From contig NZ_AP025739.1 of assembly GCF_003574315.2 (NCBI RefSeq), positions 2,852,001-2,916,000 of the forward strand: 64,000 bases of DNA, given 5' to 3'. A program made the position numbers and the translations under genes. The DNA comes from Capsulimonas corticalis (GTDB lineage Bacteria > Armatimonadota > Armatimonadia > Armatimonadales > Capsulimonadaceae). This document shows, piece by piece, positions 24,631-32,766 of the stretch (its first letter is position 1; the number at the start of each line of letters is the position of its first letter). The notes beneath the pieces were generated by a model. The model was not told the DNA's origin. It did not search any database and worked only from the letters and a program-made list of their open reading frames with translations.

Positions 24631-25779
24631 TCAGTTTCGCCTTAGGATTCTGCGGTAAAAGTCGAGAAGATGAGTGCTCATGGCCTCGACGCTCATTTCG
24701 TCCGGCGCGCGCTTCAAGCCGAGCGGGATCACGCGGCTTCGAAACTCTTCGTCGAAAAGCGCTTTGCGGAGACCATCGGCCAGCGCCTGTGTATTCGCCT
24801 CGGGAACCACCAGGCCCGCCTCGCCGATGACCTCGGGGATTGCGCCCGAATCCGAGCCAACCACCGGCACGCCGCACGCCATGGCCTCACCGAGCACCCG
24901 CCCGTACTGTTCCTTCCAGACGGGCGTGGAAAGCGATGGCAGCGCGAGCGCATCGAGACACGCCATATAGGAGGCGACGAGCGTGGCGCTCATGGGCGCG
25001 AGCAGGTGAACACGTTCTTTCAGACCCAGCAGGTCAATCCAAAGCTCCAGCTCGGATTGCATCGGGCCGCCGCCGATCAATAGGCAATGCACGTTTGGCG
25101 GAAGCAATCCAAGCGCGCCGAGCAGATGCATCAGACCTTTCTCGGTGACCAGACGCCCGATATAGCCGACGAGAGGCTCCGCCGGCAGGCTCAGTGTTTG
25201 ACGCAGCGCCGCTTTGTCCGCGGGCTTGAAGTCCTCCAGCGGGATCCCCCAAAAGACACGCTCCAAAGGTTTGACGAATCCGGCGGCGCGCACGCAGGCG
25301 ATTGCTTCGCTATCGGCTTCAAAGCCGCCCGCGATTTGCGTCCAAAGCGAACGCCATTTCGGGATGGTGAAGCGGCTGAGCGGGATGTGCAGATTGTCGA
25401 AGCCGTAGAAGACGACCTTCGCGCGTGAAAACACGCGCGTTCGAGCCCGTGTCACCTGATAGAGAAATGGATCGACCGGACCGCTCCAAACCTGGATCAC
25501 GTCCGGTTTGACTGTTTTGATTGCCTGGCGCAGCGGCTCCGGCTGATAGCCTTTGTGGAAGTTCGCCGGGTCGATCAAGGGCAGCGGGATAAACCGGAAG
25601 CCGTCCGAATTCTCTTCCCGCTCGTAGCTGATCCAGCCGGAGGGATCGTAGACTTTATTGACGGCGACACGGTTTGGCGCGATGACCGTGATTTCCACTC
25701 CATCATGCTTCGCGAGAGCCGCCGGGATTTTTCGCACGTGCGCCGCTTCCGCCACGGGTGAAACGATCAGTATTTTCAT
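24631..25779 (-). CDS. Family 4 glycosyltransferase
   Basis: A 382-residue GT4 enzyme: MKILIVSPVAEAAHVRKIP, then GYIGRLVTEKGLMHLL, IGGGPMQSEL and the catalytic region VWKEQYGRVLGEAMACGVPV with SDSGAIPEVIGEAGL. The ATG at 25779 is the first start after the upstream Wzt stop and begins the conserved Rossmann strand. One of six glycosyltransferases in this operon. Confidence 0.9.
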   Translation of the reverse strand: MKILIVSPVAEAAHVRKIPAALAKHDGVEITVIAPNRVAVNKVYDPSGWISYEREENSDGFRFIPLPLIDPANFHKGYQPEPLRQAIKTVKPDVIQVWSGPVDPFLYQVTRARTRVFSRAKVVFYGFDNLHIPLSRFTIPKWRSLWTQIAGGFEADSEAIACVRAAGFVKPLERVFWGIPLEDFKPADKAALRQTLSLPAEPLVGYIGRLVTEKGLMHLLGALGLLPPNVHCLLIGGGPMQSELELWIDLLGLKERVHLLAPMSATLVASYMACLDALALPSLSTPVWKEQYGRVLGEAMACGVPVVGSDSGAIPEVIGEAGLVVPEANTQALADGLRKALFDEEFRSRVIPLGLKRAPDEMSVEAMSTHLLDFYRRILRRN

Positions 25780-25813
25780 CGCAATGTCCGCATCCGCGCG
25801 GCGTCGCTTCGAT

Positions 25814-26575
25814 TCACGAGAAGTATGTCCGCCGATACTCGCGTAGGACTTCGTCCACGGGACCATCTTGTTCGAGGACGCCTTTGTTCAGCCAGAGGAC
25901 TCGATCCGCGAGTCGCTCCACATGGTCCAATTCATGCGTCACCATCAGGATGGTTCGGCCCTGGGACTTGAATTCCTCAATCTTCCGGAAGCACTTTTCC
26001 TGAAAGCCCTCATCGCCGACCGCAAGCCCTTCGTCGATGAGGAGAACTTCCGCGTCGAGATGGATCGCCATCGAGAACGCAAGTCGAAGCTGCATTCCCG
26101 ACGAGTACATGCGCACCGGGAGGTCCATCGCTTGGTGATCCAAACCGGCGAATTCGAGAATGCTGTCGTAGCGGGCGGCGACTTCTTCCTCCATGAGGCC
26201 GAGCATCGCGCCGCTGAAAAAGATATTCTCGTTTCCGGTGAGCTCGTGATGGAAGCCGGCCCCGAGCTCCAGCAGGCTCATCATGCGCCCGACGATCCGG
26301 GCCTCGCCCTCCGTGGGCAGGTAGACGCGGGAAAGAATGGAAAGCAGAGTGCTTTTTCCAGAGCCGTTGCTGCCGATCATCGCCACGGCCTCGCCCGGTT
26401 TGATCTGGAAGCTGACGCCGTTCAGCGCACGCCGAATCTCAAAACCCGAGTGCTCCTCTTTCCGGACGAGTCCTTTGGCGAGGGATGTGACTTTACTTTT
26501 AAGACTGCCGTAAATCCGGTGATAGACCCGGAAATCTTTGACGACATTTTCGACTTCGATCGCATATTCCGGCAT
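25814..26575 (-). CDS. wzt: Wzt-like ABC transporter ATPase for polysaccharide export
   Basis: A 253-residue ATPase with Walker A GSNGSGKST, signature YSSGMQLRLAF and the subfamily-typical Walker B VLLIDEGLAVGDEGFQEKC. It ends soon after the ATPase core, so it lacks the C-terminal carbohydrate-binding domain that many Wzt proteins use to recognise chain ends; it belongs to the short KpsT/TagH-like form. It powers the permease encoded just upstream. Confidence 0.92.
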   Translation of the reverse strand: MPEYAIEVENVVKDFRVYHRIYGSLKSKVTSLAKGLVRKEEHSGFEIRRALNGVSFQIKPGEAVAMIGSNGSGKSTLLSILSRVYLPTEGEARIVGRMMSLLELGAGFHHELTGNENIFFSGAMLGLMEEEVAARYDSILEFAGLDHQAMDLPVRMYSSGMQLRLAFSMAIHLDAEVLLIDEGLAVGDEGFQEKCFRKIEEFKSQGRTILMVTHELDHVERLADRVLWLNKGVLEQDGPVDEVLREYRRTYFS

Positions 26576-26584
26576 GATGGGTTC

Positions 26585-27502
26585 CTACGGGCGCTCGGTG
26601 AACTTCCACTTGCGGCCGTTGAAGTAGTTATAGCCGGCGATGCAGATAAGACTGGATGTGACCAGAGCGATGAGAAAATATCGGTAATCAAAGGGGGCCG
26701 TCATCGCAGTCGGACTTCCCGGACTGGAAATGATCTTGGCCGGCAGCAGCACCTGCTTATACGCCGTGATGACCCAGGCGAGCGGATTGCCCAGATAGAG
26801 ATGGTATGCGAGCCATTGCCACCGCGCGGGGATTTTGGCGGAGTATTGCAGGTTTTCCGCGAAATACAAAATAGGCAGCAGGTAAAACAAGAACGACATC
26901 ATCATCGACGCGACAAATTTGACATCTTCGTAGAACACGTTCCAGGCGCAGATAAAGAACGACACGCCCAGAGTCAAGATGAACTGGACCAATATGATCA
27001 GCGGCAGCCAGAACACCTCTCGCGGCGGCAGGCCGGGCCAGCCAACGAAGAGGGGCGTCAGCACCCATCGGTAGATCACGAATACGCCCAGGGACAAGAT
27101 GAAGTGAACGAAGTTAGAGCACACGGCGGCTACGAGGGGGATTTCCCGAGGGAAATAAACCTTCTTGAGCAGGCCAAGCTGGCTGAGCACGGAACCCGAT
27201 GAATCCAATACGGCGTTTTGGAAGAAGTTCCAGGGCAGATAAGCGCACAAGATATAGGCGCTCATGCCCTTGGCGTTGGTTCCGGCGATGATGCCGACCG
27301 CAAGCGTCATGACGAACACCTGCACCAGAGGGCTTACCATCGACCAGGCGATCCCGAGCGTGGAATTCTTGTAGCGGACTTTGAGCTCGCGCGTCACCAG
27401 CGTCTTGATCAGATGGCGGTAACGCCAAAGCTCGCGGGCTTCAGCGGCCAGGCCTGGCTCGCCCCGCTTGAGGGGCTTGATAATAATCGACGGCGTCGTC
27501 AT
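26585..27502 (-). CDS. wzm: Wzm-like ABC-2 permease for polysaccharide export
   Basis: A 305-residue inner-membrane protein with about six transmembrane helices. The N-terminal amphipathic region (ELWRYRHLIKTLVTRELKVRYKNS) and STLGIAWSMVSPLVQV are typical of the Wzm/KpsM/TagG family. It is the first gene of the glycan operon, 9 bp before wzt, behind a strong promoter. Confidence 0.93.
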   Translation of the reverse strand: MTTPSIIIKPLKRGEPGLAAEARELWRYRHLIKTLVTRELKVRYKNSTLGIAWSMVSPLVQVFVMTLAVGIIAGTNAKGMSAYILCAYLPWNFFQNAVLDSSGSVLSQLGLLKKVYFPREIPLVAAVCSNFVHFILSLGVFVIYRWVLTPLFVGWPGLPPREVFWLPLIILVQFILTLGVSFFICAWNVFYEDVKFVASMMMSFLFYLLPILYFAENLQYSAKIPARWQWLAYHLYLGNPLAWVITAYKQVLLPAKIISSPGSPTAMTAPFDYRYFLIALVTSSLICIAGYNYFNGRKWKFTERP

Positions 27503-27531
27503 ACGTTCTTTCTGGACTGATAAGTTGATTC

Positions 27532-27561
27532 AGTATAACGCGCCTTCTTACTGGTTGTCAA
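27532..27561 (-). promoter_or_regulatory. Consensus promoter of the glycan export operon
   Basis: Minus strand TTGACA (27561-27556), 18-bp spacer, TATACT (27537-27532). The start is predicted about 20 nt before the wzm ATG at 27502. It is placed to drive the whole minus-strand cluster to 17558. Confidence 0.72.
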
Positions 27562-27588
27562 TAAATGTAAGATCTGTGACAAACGAAA

Positions 27589-27620
27589 GCCGCCCGTGAC
27601 GCAAAAGCGTCACGGGCGGC
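27589..27620 (-). terminator. Intrinsic terminator after the small membrane protein gene
   Basis: A perfect 14-bp stem (27589-27602 with 27607-27620) and an AAAA/TTTT loop. On the minus strand it is followed by TTTCGTTTGT. It lies downstream of the 27653-27820 gene and just upstream of the glycan operon promoter, so it insulates the operon from read-through. Confidence 0.85.
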
Positions 27621-27652
27621 GGGTTCAATTATCTCTACAAGCCGGCGCGATC

Positions 27653-27820
27653 TCAGCAGGCGACGACCCGGGACATGCGGTGCAGGACGGGGACGACGGC
27701 GCCGCCGGGGTGCGAGACGCGGGGCGGAGTGACCGGCTGCATAATCATCATCGCCAGAACTAAAATCGATTCGACCACGAGTACTATCTCAAGTTTTTGG
27801 AACAATCCGTCGCGGGTCAT
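27653..27820 (-). CDS. Small membrane protein (55 aa)
   Basis: A 55-residue protein: a short charged N-terminus, one hydrophobic segment (about residues 11-28, IVLVVESILVLAMMIM), then a Pro/His-rich tail ending RVVAC. The ATG at 27820 has GGAG 6 nt upstream, better than the earlier in-frame ATG at 27844. A strong terminator directly follows. No family is recognised; orphan small membrane proteins of this kind are often missed. Confidence 0.55.
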   Translation of the reverse strand: MTRDGLFQKLEIVLVVESILVLAMMIMQPVTPPRVSHPGGAVVPVLHRMSRVVAC

Positions 27821-27984
27821 AAGCGTCTCCAGTGTGCCGAGCATACATTAAGTACGTCTTTAATATCGGCGTTCGCTCCGAAAATCTTCAGGAGTACGAC
27901 GAGAACACCGTGGAACGCTTATTTATTCCGCAATCACAGGTCAACCTAAACCTGTATTTGTCACTGTTCCGAATTGGATTCTTG

Positions 27985-28584
27985 TTAGTACCCCTCCTCA
28001 TCGAGATAGGCGATCATCAAATCTAAGAAGACCTGGCGGACAGTCACATTGTTATGGTCCCGACAATAGCGCTTGAGGCGCCAGAAAAGATCGGGCGGCA
28101 TATCGACCGTGGCCTTGACGCCGGTAGGGTGAATGACCTTGCGCGCCAGCGCGGAATGCACGCGGTCCAGCAAGCCTTCCGTCTGCAAAATCGCGGCGAC
28201 GTCCGCCGGCGGCACGGCGCCGGGAACGGCGTGCGATGGGTTGGACGCCGAATGTGCGCCGTTGGAGGCGGCGGGCGTCTGGGGTTCCGGGACAAGGTCC
28301 GTTGGCGGCGCGACCACGAGGTCGGTCACGGGCGCAGCCGGGGCGGCCTTCGCGGGCGCCGGAGCCGCCTTGGCGGCGGCTCCGGCGTCCTGAGACGTGG
28401 GGGAGGGCGGCGGGACGGGCGTAGCCTTCTCCGCCGCGTCGGTGTCCGGCGCGGCGGGCGCGACCGGAGCGGGCGCGGCGACGGCGGGCGCGGCGGCGGC
28501 CGGCTCTTTGGGAGCCAGACGCTCGTCGGCGCTGCGGCGCTGCTCGCGCAGGTTGGCGCGGCGAAGCTCATCCAGGGTCGTCAT
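27985..28584 (-). CDS. Ribbon-helix-helix-like protein with long Ala/Pro linker
   Basis: A 199-residue protein in three parts: a basic helix (TTLDELRRANLREQRR), a low-complexity Ala/Pro-rich stretch (about 25-120), and a C-terminal 50 residues resembling a CopG/ParG-type ribbon-helix-helix (TGVKATVDMPPDLFWRLKRY, then VTVRQVFLDLMIAYLDEE). The start overlaps the ATPase stop by one base (TAATG), so the two are made together. It may be the DNA-binding partner of the ATPase. No experimental family is known to me. Confidence 0.7.
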   Translation of the reverse strand: MTTLDELRRANLREQRRSADERLAPKEPAAAAPAVAAPAPVAPAAPDTDAAEKATPVPPPSPTSQDAGAAAKAAPAPAKAAPAAPVTDLVVAPPTDLVPEPQTPAASNGAHSASNPSHAVPGAVPPADVAAILQTEGLLDRVHSALARKVIHPTGVKATVDMPPDLFWRLKRYCRDHNNVTVRQVFLDLMIAYLDEEGY

Positions 28585-29456
28585 TACTTCTGCGTCTCCT
28601 TAATCTGCACCGGCCACTTTTTCTCGCGCCCCATCTCTTTTAAGGTGCGCTCCACCAGCGCCACCGTCATGATCCGCTGATCGCGGACGTAGCCGTTGAC
28701 GAACAGCGAGTCGCAGAGGACGCAGATGTCGCGCGGCACGCCCTGCGTGATCTGATGGACCATCGCCAGCGCCTCGGGCTCGAAATAGTCGTCGATTTCC
28801 GTGCCGCCGGCGGTTTTGATACGGTGCGCGATCGTGTCGGTCATCTCTTCCAGCGTCAGCGGATCCAGGTGACCGACGACGGCGATGCGGGACCGGAACG
28901 CATCTTTATTTTCCAGCTTTTTGGGCAGGTTATCCTGCGCGAGCATGACCACCGTGATCAGCTTCGTCTGGGCCGTTTGAAAGTTCGTCAGATCCGAGAT
29001 CGTGTCGATGTTGCGGGACGAGACATTCTGGCCTTCGTCGAGCAGCAGCACCGGATGACGGTCCGCGTTATACTCATCGAGTAGAAAGCGCTCGATCAGC
29101 CGGCGGTTGTCGGCCTCGGTGCGCTTGGGAGTGATGCCGAACGCCTCGCAGACCAGACGCAGGAATGCGGCGGGCGTGCGGACGGTGGCGCTGGGCAGGA
29201 AGCCGACGCTTTTGCCCGGATCTTCATCCCAGGTCTTTTGCAGTTGATTCGCGATCGTGGTCTTGCCGGCGCCCACCGGTCCAGTCAGAACGGCCAGGCC
29301 GCGCTTCTGATCGGCGGCGTAACGCATCTTCGCGATCGCCACTTTGTGCTCCGCACTCGGGTACGCAAAGCGCGGATCCGGCTGAACGGAGAAGGGCGTC
29401 TCACGCAGCCCATAAAACTCTTCGTAAATGGCGCTATCTCCTTTCCGCGATGACAC
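28584..29456 (-). CDS. ExeA-like AAA ATPase
   Basis: A 290-residue ATPase. It starts with the ExeA-type FYGLRETPFSVQPDPRF, then Walker A GPVGAGKTT at 59-67, Walker B PVLLLDEGQN near 140 and a sensor region FRSRIAVVGHLDPLT. Related proteins are ExeA/GspA, which assist type II secretion, and TniB-type transposition ATPases. No GspB, peptidoglycan-binding domain or transposase is adjacent. The partner is the RHH protein, translated by overlap. Confidence 0.85.
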   Translation of the reverse strand: MSSRKGDSAIYEEFYGLRETPFSVQPDPRFAYPSAEHKVAIAKMRYAADQKRGLAVLTGPVGAGKTTIANQLQKTWDEDPGKSVGFLPSATVRTPAAFLRLVCEAFGITPKRTEADNRRLIERFLLDEYNADRHPVLLLDEGQNVSSRNIDTISDLTNFQTAQTKLITVVMLAQDNLPKKLENKDAFRSRIAVVGHLDPLTLEEMTDTIAHRIKTAGGTEIDDYFEPEALAMVHQITQGVPRDICVLCDSLFVNGYVRDQRIMTVALVERTLKEMGREKKWPVQIKETQK

Positions 29457-29558
29457 GCGGAGTTACCGAATCATTATAGGGGGAAATCGACCTTAATTTC
29501 AAGTATTTTTCAAATATCGGCCGGAAACGCCAATCTTCGCTCCCGATCAAACTCGCCC

Positions 29559-29587
29559 TTGACACCACATCAAAGCGCCCGTATACT
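29559..29587 (+). promoter_or_regulatory. Consensus sigma-70 promoter of the PAS/RsbW-like gene
   Basis: TTGACA (29559-29564), 17-bp spacer, TATACT (29582-29587). The start is predicted near 29594, so the in-frame codons before this point cannot be translated from this promoter. Confidence 0.75.
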
Positions 29588-29714
29588 CATGTGTGCGCGC
29601 AATCGAGCCGAACGGGCTTACGATTTGCCTTCGGACAGGCGGCATGTTTCCAACACCCGAGGCGGCGGGTATATAACAAAGGTTCTATTTTCCCCGACGT
29701 CCTTCGTGGTAACC

Positions 29715-31061
29715 ATGACATCCTCTCAACATGGCAGACAAGAGCGCTTTCAGACGGCCTTCGAGCGCGCCTCCATCGGCATGGCTCATTTTGAGCCGTC
29801 TGGCCGCTGGCTGCGCGCCAACCCGTTTCTCTGCGCGCTCCTCGGTTACGACGCCGATACGCTGATTCGGCTGCGCATCCACGACATCGCGCATCCCGAC
29901 GATCTTTCCATCGAGATGGAGGCGATCGCGCGGGTTTTGTCGGGCGAAACCTCCACGTACAACGTCGACAAGCGCGTCCTGCGCGCCGACGGTGAAACGA
30001 TCCATATCAAGATTTCCGCATCGCTTGTCCGCGACGAAGAAGACCAGCCGGACTTTTTCCTCGCCATGATCCAGGAAAAGCCGCGCCGCCCCGCCATCAG
30101 CGGAGTGCGCCGCGCCCTTGACCGCCTGACCGAGCAAGTCCAGCACGCGCCGCTCGCCGTGGTGGAGTGGGATCGGGACTTTCGGATCTCGCGCTGGTCG
30201 GATGAAGCCGCGCGCCTCTTCGGATGGTCCTCCGCCGAGACCCTTGGCCGCCGTTCCACGGACCTGGGATTCGTGTTTGATCAGGATATCGCCGTCGTCG
30301 AGAGCGGGATCGCGCGGATGCTCGTCAGCCCCGACCAGCGCAATATCGTCCGTGTCCGGAATCGAACGCGCGACGGCCGTGTATTGGACTGTGAATGGTA
30401 CAGCTCGGTCGCGCTGGACCGGCGCGGCAAGATCGAATCGATCCTTTCGCTCGTGCTAGATGTGACGGAGAAAAGGCGCGCGGAAGAGGAGCACGCGCAG
30501 CTGCTGGAGCAAGTGCAGCAAAGCGCCGCGCGCGAACACGCCATGCTGCGTGATGTGCTGGCCAGCGTCACAGAGGGCAAGCTGCGCCTGTGCGACCGTC
30601 CGGAAGATCTTCCGCCGCCGCTGCTGCAATGCGAGCGTGAAGTCGCGCTCACGCCCAAGAAGGGCATTGTCGATCTGCGCCGCCAAGCCGAAAAGCTCGC
30701 CATCGACTGCGGCTTCCCGGACACGCGCTGGCACGATCTGTCCACGGCCGTCAGCGAAGCGGCCATGAACGCCGTCGTCCACGCCGGAGGCGGCTTCGGC
30801 CAGGTCTGCGTCAGCCCCCCCGGCACTGTCCAAGTACGGATCGTGGACCACGGCGCCGGCATCTCCATCGACCAGCTGCCCAAAGCGACGCTGCGCCGAG
30901 GCTACACCACCGCCGGCACGCTCGGCCACGGCCTGTGGCTCGTCCTCAACACCATCGACCGCTTCTATCTGCTCACCGGCGGCGCCGGCACCACCGTTGT
31001 CCTGGAGCAGGATTTACGCCCGATCGAGCCGAACTGGATCGATCATGTCCAGGCGCTGTAA
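29715..31061 (+). CDS. PAS-PAS protein with RsbW-like anti-sigma kinase domain
   Basis: A 448-residue protein: PAS 1 (about 10-120), PAS 2 (about 135-255), a coiled linker, then an HATPase_c_2 domain (about 290-440). The ATPase motifs are the N-box DLSTAVSEAAMNAVVHAGGG and G1 RIVDHGAGIS. There is no HisKA domain or phosphoaccepting His, so it is probably a serine kinase/anti-sigma type, not a classical histidine kinase. The ~100 residues around the ATPase resemble the C-terminus of the 47243 protein. The ATG at 29715 is the first good start after the promoter, although its ribosome binding site is weak. Confidence 0.82.
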   Translation: MTSSQHGRQERFQTAFERASIGMAHFEPSGRWLRANPFLCALLGYDADTLIRLRIHDIAHPDDLSIEMEAIARVLSGETSTYNVDKRVLRADGETIHIKISASLVRDEEDQPDFFLAMIQEKPRRPAISGVRRALDRLTEQVQHAPLAVVEWDRDFRISRWSDEAARLFGWSSAETLGRRSTDLGFVFDQDIAVVESGIARMLVSPDQRNIVRVRNRTRDGRVLDCEWYSSVALDRRGKIESILSLVLDVTEKRRAEEEHAQLLEQVQQSAAREHAMLRDVLASVTEGKLRLCDRPEDLPPPLLQCEREVALTPKKGIVDLRRQAEKLAIDCGFPDTRWHDLSTAVSEAAMNAVVHAGGGFGQVCVSPPGTVQVRIVDHGAGISIDQLPKATLRRGYTTAGTLGHGLWLVLNTIDRFYLLTGGAGTTVVLEQDLRPIEPNWIDHVQAL

Positions 31062-31107
31062 GGGCTTTCCAAGCCAAACGCTGTGAGCGCATTCGGGAGA
31101 TCTCGCC

Positions 31108-31299
31108 ATGGCCGAACAGAACGTCGCCGTCAAATGCCCTGTCTGCTCCGCGGAGCTGACAGACCTCTACCCCAAACCCCGCTGCCGCCGCTGCGGCTAC
31201 ATCGAAAGCTGCTGCCAGCCCGAAGTCCCCTGCGAAGGCGCGGCGCCTTTGGGTGAGCCTGTCGATAAAGATCAGATGGATGTGGACCGGCGGCGATGA
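31108..31299 (+). CDS. Small zinc-ribbon protein
   Basis: A 63-residue protein with two CxxC pairs (KCPVCSAEL and RCRRCGYIESCC), typical of a rubredoxin-like or zinc-ribbon fold. GGGAG lies about 7 nt before the ATG. It follows the PAS/RsbW-like gene by 46 bp and may be co-transcribed. Its partner, possibly RNA or protein, is unknown. Confidence 0.7.
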   Translation: MAEQNVAVKCPVCSAELTDLYPKPRCRRCGYIESCCQPEVPCEGAAPLGEPVDKDQMDVDRRR

Positions 31300-31306
31300 A
31301 GATGCA

Positions 31307-31463
31307 GGCCCTCACCCCCCGGCCCCCTCTCCCAATTTTGGGAGAGGGGGAGTCAGAGTTTTAGTGATAAGATCTTTTGTATCAAAGATCCAAATCTTCA
31401 TATCTTACTCCTAACCCTCTCCTAGAATTGGGAGAGGGTGGCGCGAAGCGCCGGGTGAGGGCC
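31307..31463. repeat. Intergenic palindromic repeat, family B, copy 2
   Basis: Between the convergent zinc-ribbon and M42 genes. The first hairpin (31323-31350) has perfect 11-bp arms around AATTTT. A central AT-rich part contains GATCTTTTG and ATCAAAGATC. Then follow the CTCTCCTAGAATTGGGAGAG hairpin and GGCGCGAAGCGCC. The outer ends GGCCCTCACCC and GGGTGAGGGCC are exact reverse complements. Confidence 0.9.
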
Positions 31464-31469
31464 TCTTCT

Positions 31470-32534
31470 CTACTCCAGCACGAACTTGTAATCCCCGGTG
31501 TGCGCTTCTTCCAAATACGCCGCCAGCAGGTCGATCGTCGCCTGGATATCTTCTAAGTGCGCCATCTCGTTCACGGAATGGATATAACGGGTGGGGATCG
31601 AGAGGGTGATTGACGGGACGCCGCCCCGGGAGCGCTGGATGCCGCCGGCGTCGGTGCCGCCTGCGGGGAGGATTTCGAGCTGGTGGGTGATGTCCTTCGC
31701 TTTGGCGATATCTCGGAAGTGGCGGACAAGTTTGGGATGGCAGATCAGCGAGCTATCCGAGATCTTGATCGCCGCGCCTCCGCCCAGCGTCGTGATTCGG
31801 TCGGCGTCGGCGGAGCCGGGAATGTCGAAGGCGATCGTGACGTCGAGCGCGATTCCGATGTCGGGATTCAGCGCGTAGGCGGCCGGGACGGCGCCGCGCA
31901 GACCAACTTCTTCCTGCGTGGTCGCGACCGCGAGCACCGTCGCCGTAATGTCTTTGCCCTGGAGCTTGCGCAGCGCCTCGATCATGATGAAGACGCCGAG
32001 ACGGTCATCCAGGGTCTTGCTCAGGACCATGTCGCCGATCTGCTCCGTCGTGCGGTCCATGGTGATCATGTCGCCGACCTCGACCAGCTCTTTTACTTTC
32101 TCCCCCGGCAGGCCGAGGTCCACGTAAAACTCCTCGATCTTGGGAGACTTGTTCGCGTCCTCCGGGCTCATCAGATGCTTGGGCTTGGCGCTCGTGCCCA
32201 GCGCGCCGCGCAGCGATTGGCTCGAGAAGCCGTGGACGAAGACACGCTGCGCCATCAGATTGCGCGGATCCCAGCCCCCGACCGGAGCGATCCGAATAAA
32301 GCCCTTGTCGTCGATATGGCGAACACGGAATCCGATCTCATCGATGTGCGCCGCGATCATCACGCGCGGTCCGCCCGACTTGCCTTCCTTGATCCCGATC
32401 ACGCTTCCCATCGAATCCGCTTCGAGGGTGTCCACGAGAGGGCGCATCTCGGCGGCGGCGAGTTTGCGAATGGGATCTTCGCTGCCGCTAATGCCGGGCG
32501 TTTCACAGAGACGCTTGAGCAAATCGAAATTCAT
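31470..32534 (-). CDS. M42-family metallopeptidase, paralogue 1
   Basis: A 354-residue di-zinc aminopeptidase/deblocking enzyme of the M42 family (cellulase-M/YsdC type). Metal and catalytic motifs: AAHIDEIGF, TLDDRLG, ATTQEEVGLRGA and ALDVTIAFD, with a C-terminal PAGGTDAGGIQRS and RYIHSVNE. Cytoplasmic; the family trims small peptides. The ATG at 32534 has GGAG 6 nt upstream and gives the same N-terminus as paralogue 2. Paralogue 2 is 2750 bp away on the same strand. Confidence 0.92.
   Translation of the reverse strand: MNFDLLKRLCETPGISGSEDPIRKLAAAEMRPLVDTLEADSMGSVIGIKEGKSGGPRVMIAAHIDEIGFRVRHIDDKGFIRIAPVGGWDPRNLMAQRVFVHGFSSQSLRGALGTSAKPKHLMSPEDANKSPKIEEFYVDLGLPGEKVKELVEVGDMITMDRTTEQIGDMVLSKTLDDRLGVFIMIEALRKLQGKDITATVLAVATTQEEVGLRGAVPAAYALNPDIGIALDVTIAFDIPGSADADRITTLGGGAAIKISDSSLICHPKLVRHFRDIAKAKDITHQLEILPAGGTDAGGIQRSRGGVPSITLSIPTRYIHSVNEMAHLEDIQATIDLLAAYLEEAHTGDYKFVLE
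31912..32060. repeat. 149-bp block identical between the two M42 genes
   Basis: Positions 31912-32060 and 34662-34810 are identical base for base, although the flanking parts of the two genes differ at many codons. This looks like a gene-conversion tract. Confidence 0.9.
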
Positions 32535-32683
32535 AGGTTTCTCCATAAGTCATTAAAGGGATTGCTTGGAAGCATGGTACCGCGCGTTGTCCCAATTTCT
32601 CGGCAAGAAATCATCAATTCACAGCCCAAGATCAAAAATGGACTCTGATCGCGAGACTTGGAACTCAGCGTCCCGTTCGCTTG

Positions 32684-32712
32684 TTGTGAAAATAGGCGCC
32701 ATGCGCCATAAT
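32684..32712 (+). promoter_or_regulatory. Probable promoter of the MFS transporter gene
   Basis: TTGTGA (32684-32689), 17-bp spacer, CATAAT (32707-32712). A GC hairpin (GGCGGCATTGAAGCCGCC) then lies a few bases before the ribosome binding site GGAG. The boxes are one or two bases from consensus. Confidence 0.5.
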
Positions 32713-32766
32713 GGTTAAGTAGTATTAAGTATTGCCGGCGGCATTGAAGCCGCCGTGGAGAAAGAC

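Noticed and set aside
28584-29456. A transposon TniB ATPase
   Set aside because: The ATPase resembles ExeA/TniB, but there is no transposase, TniQ, inverted end or target duplication around it.
29559-29714. An N-terminal extension of 52 residues on the PAS/RsbW-like protein
   Set aside because: It overlaps a consensus promoter and has Arg/Ser-rich, non-conserved sequence before the first PAS.
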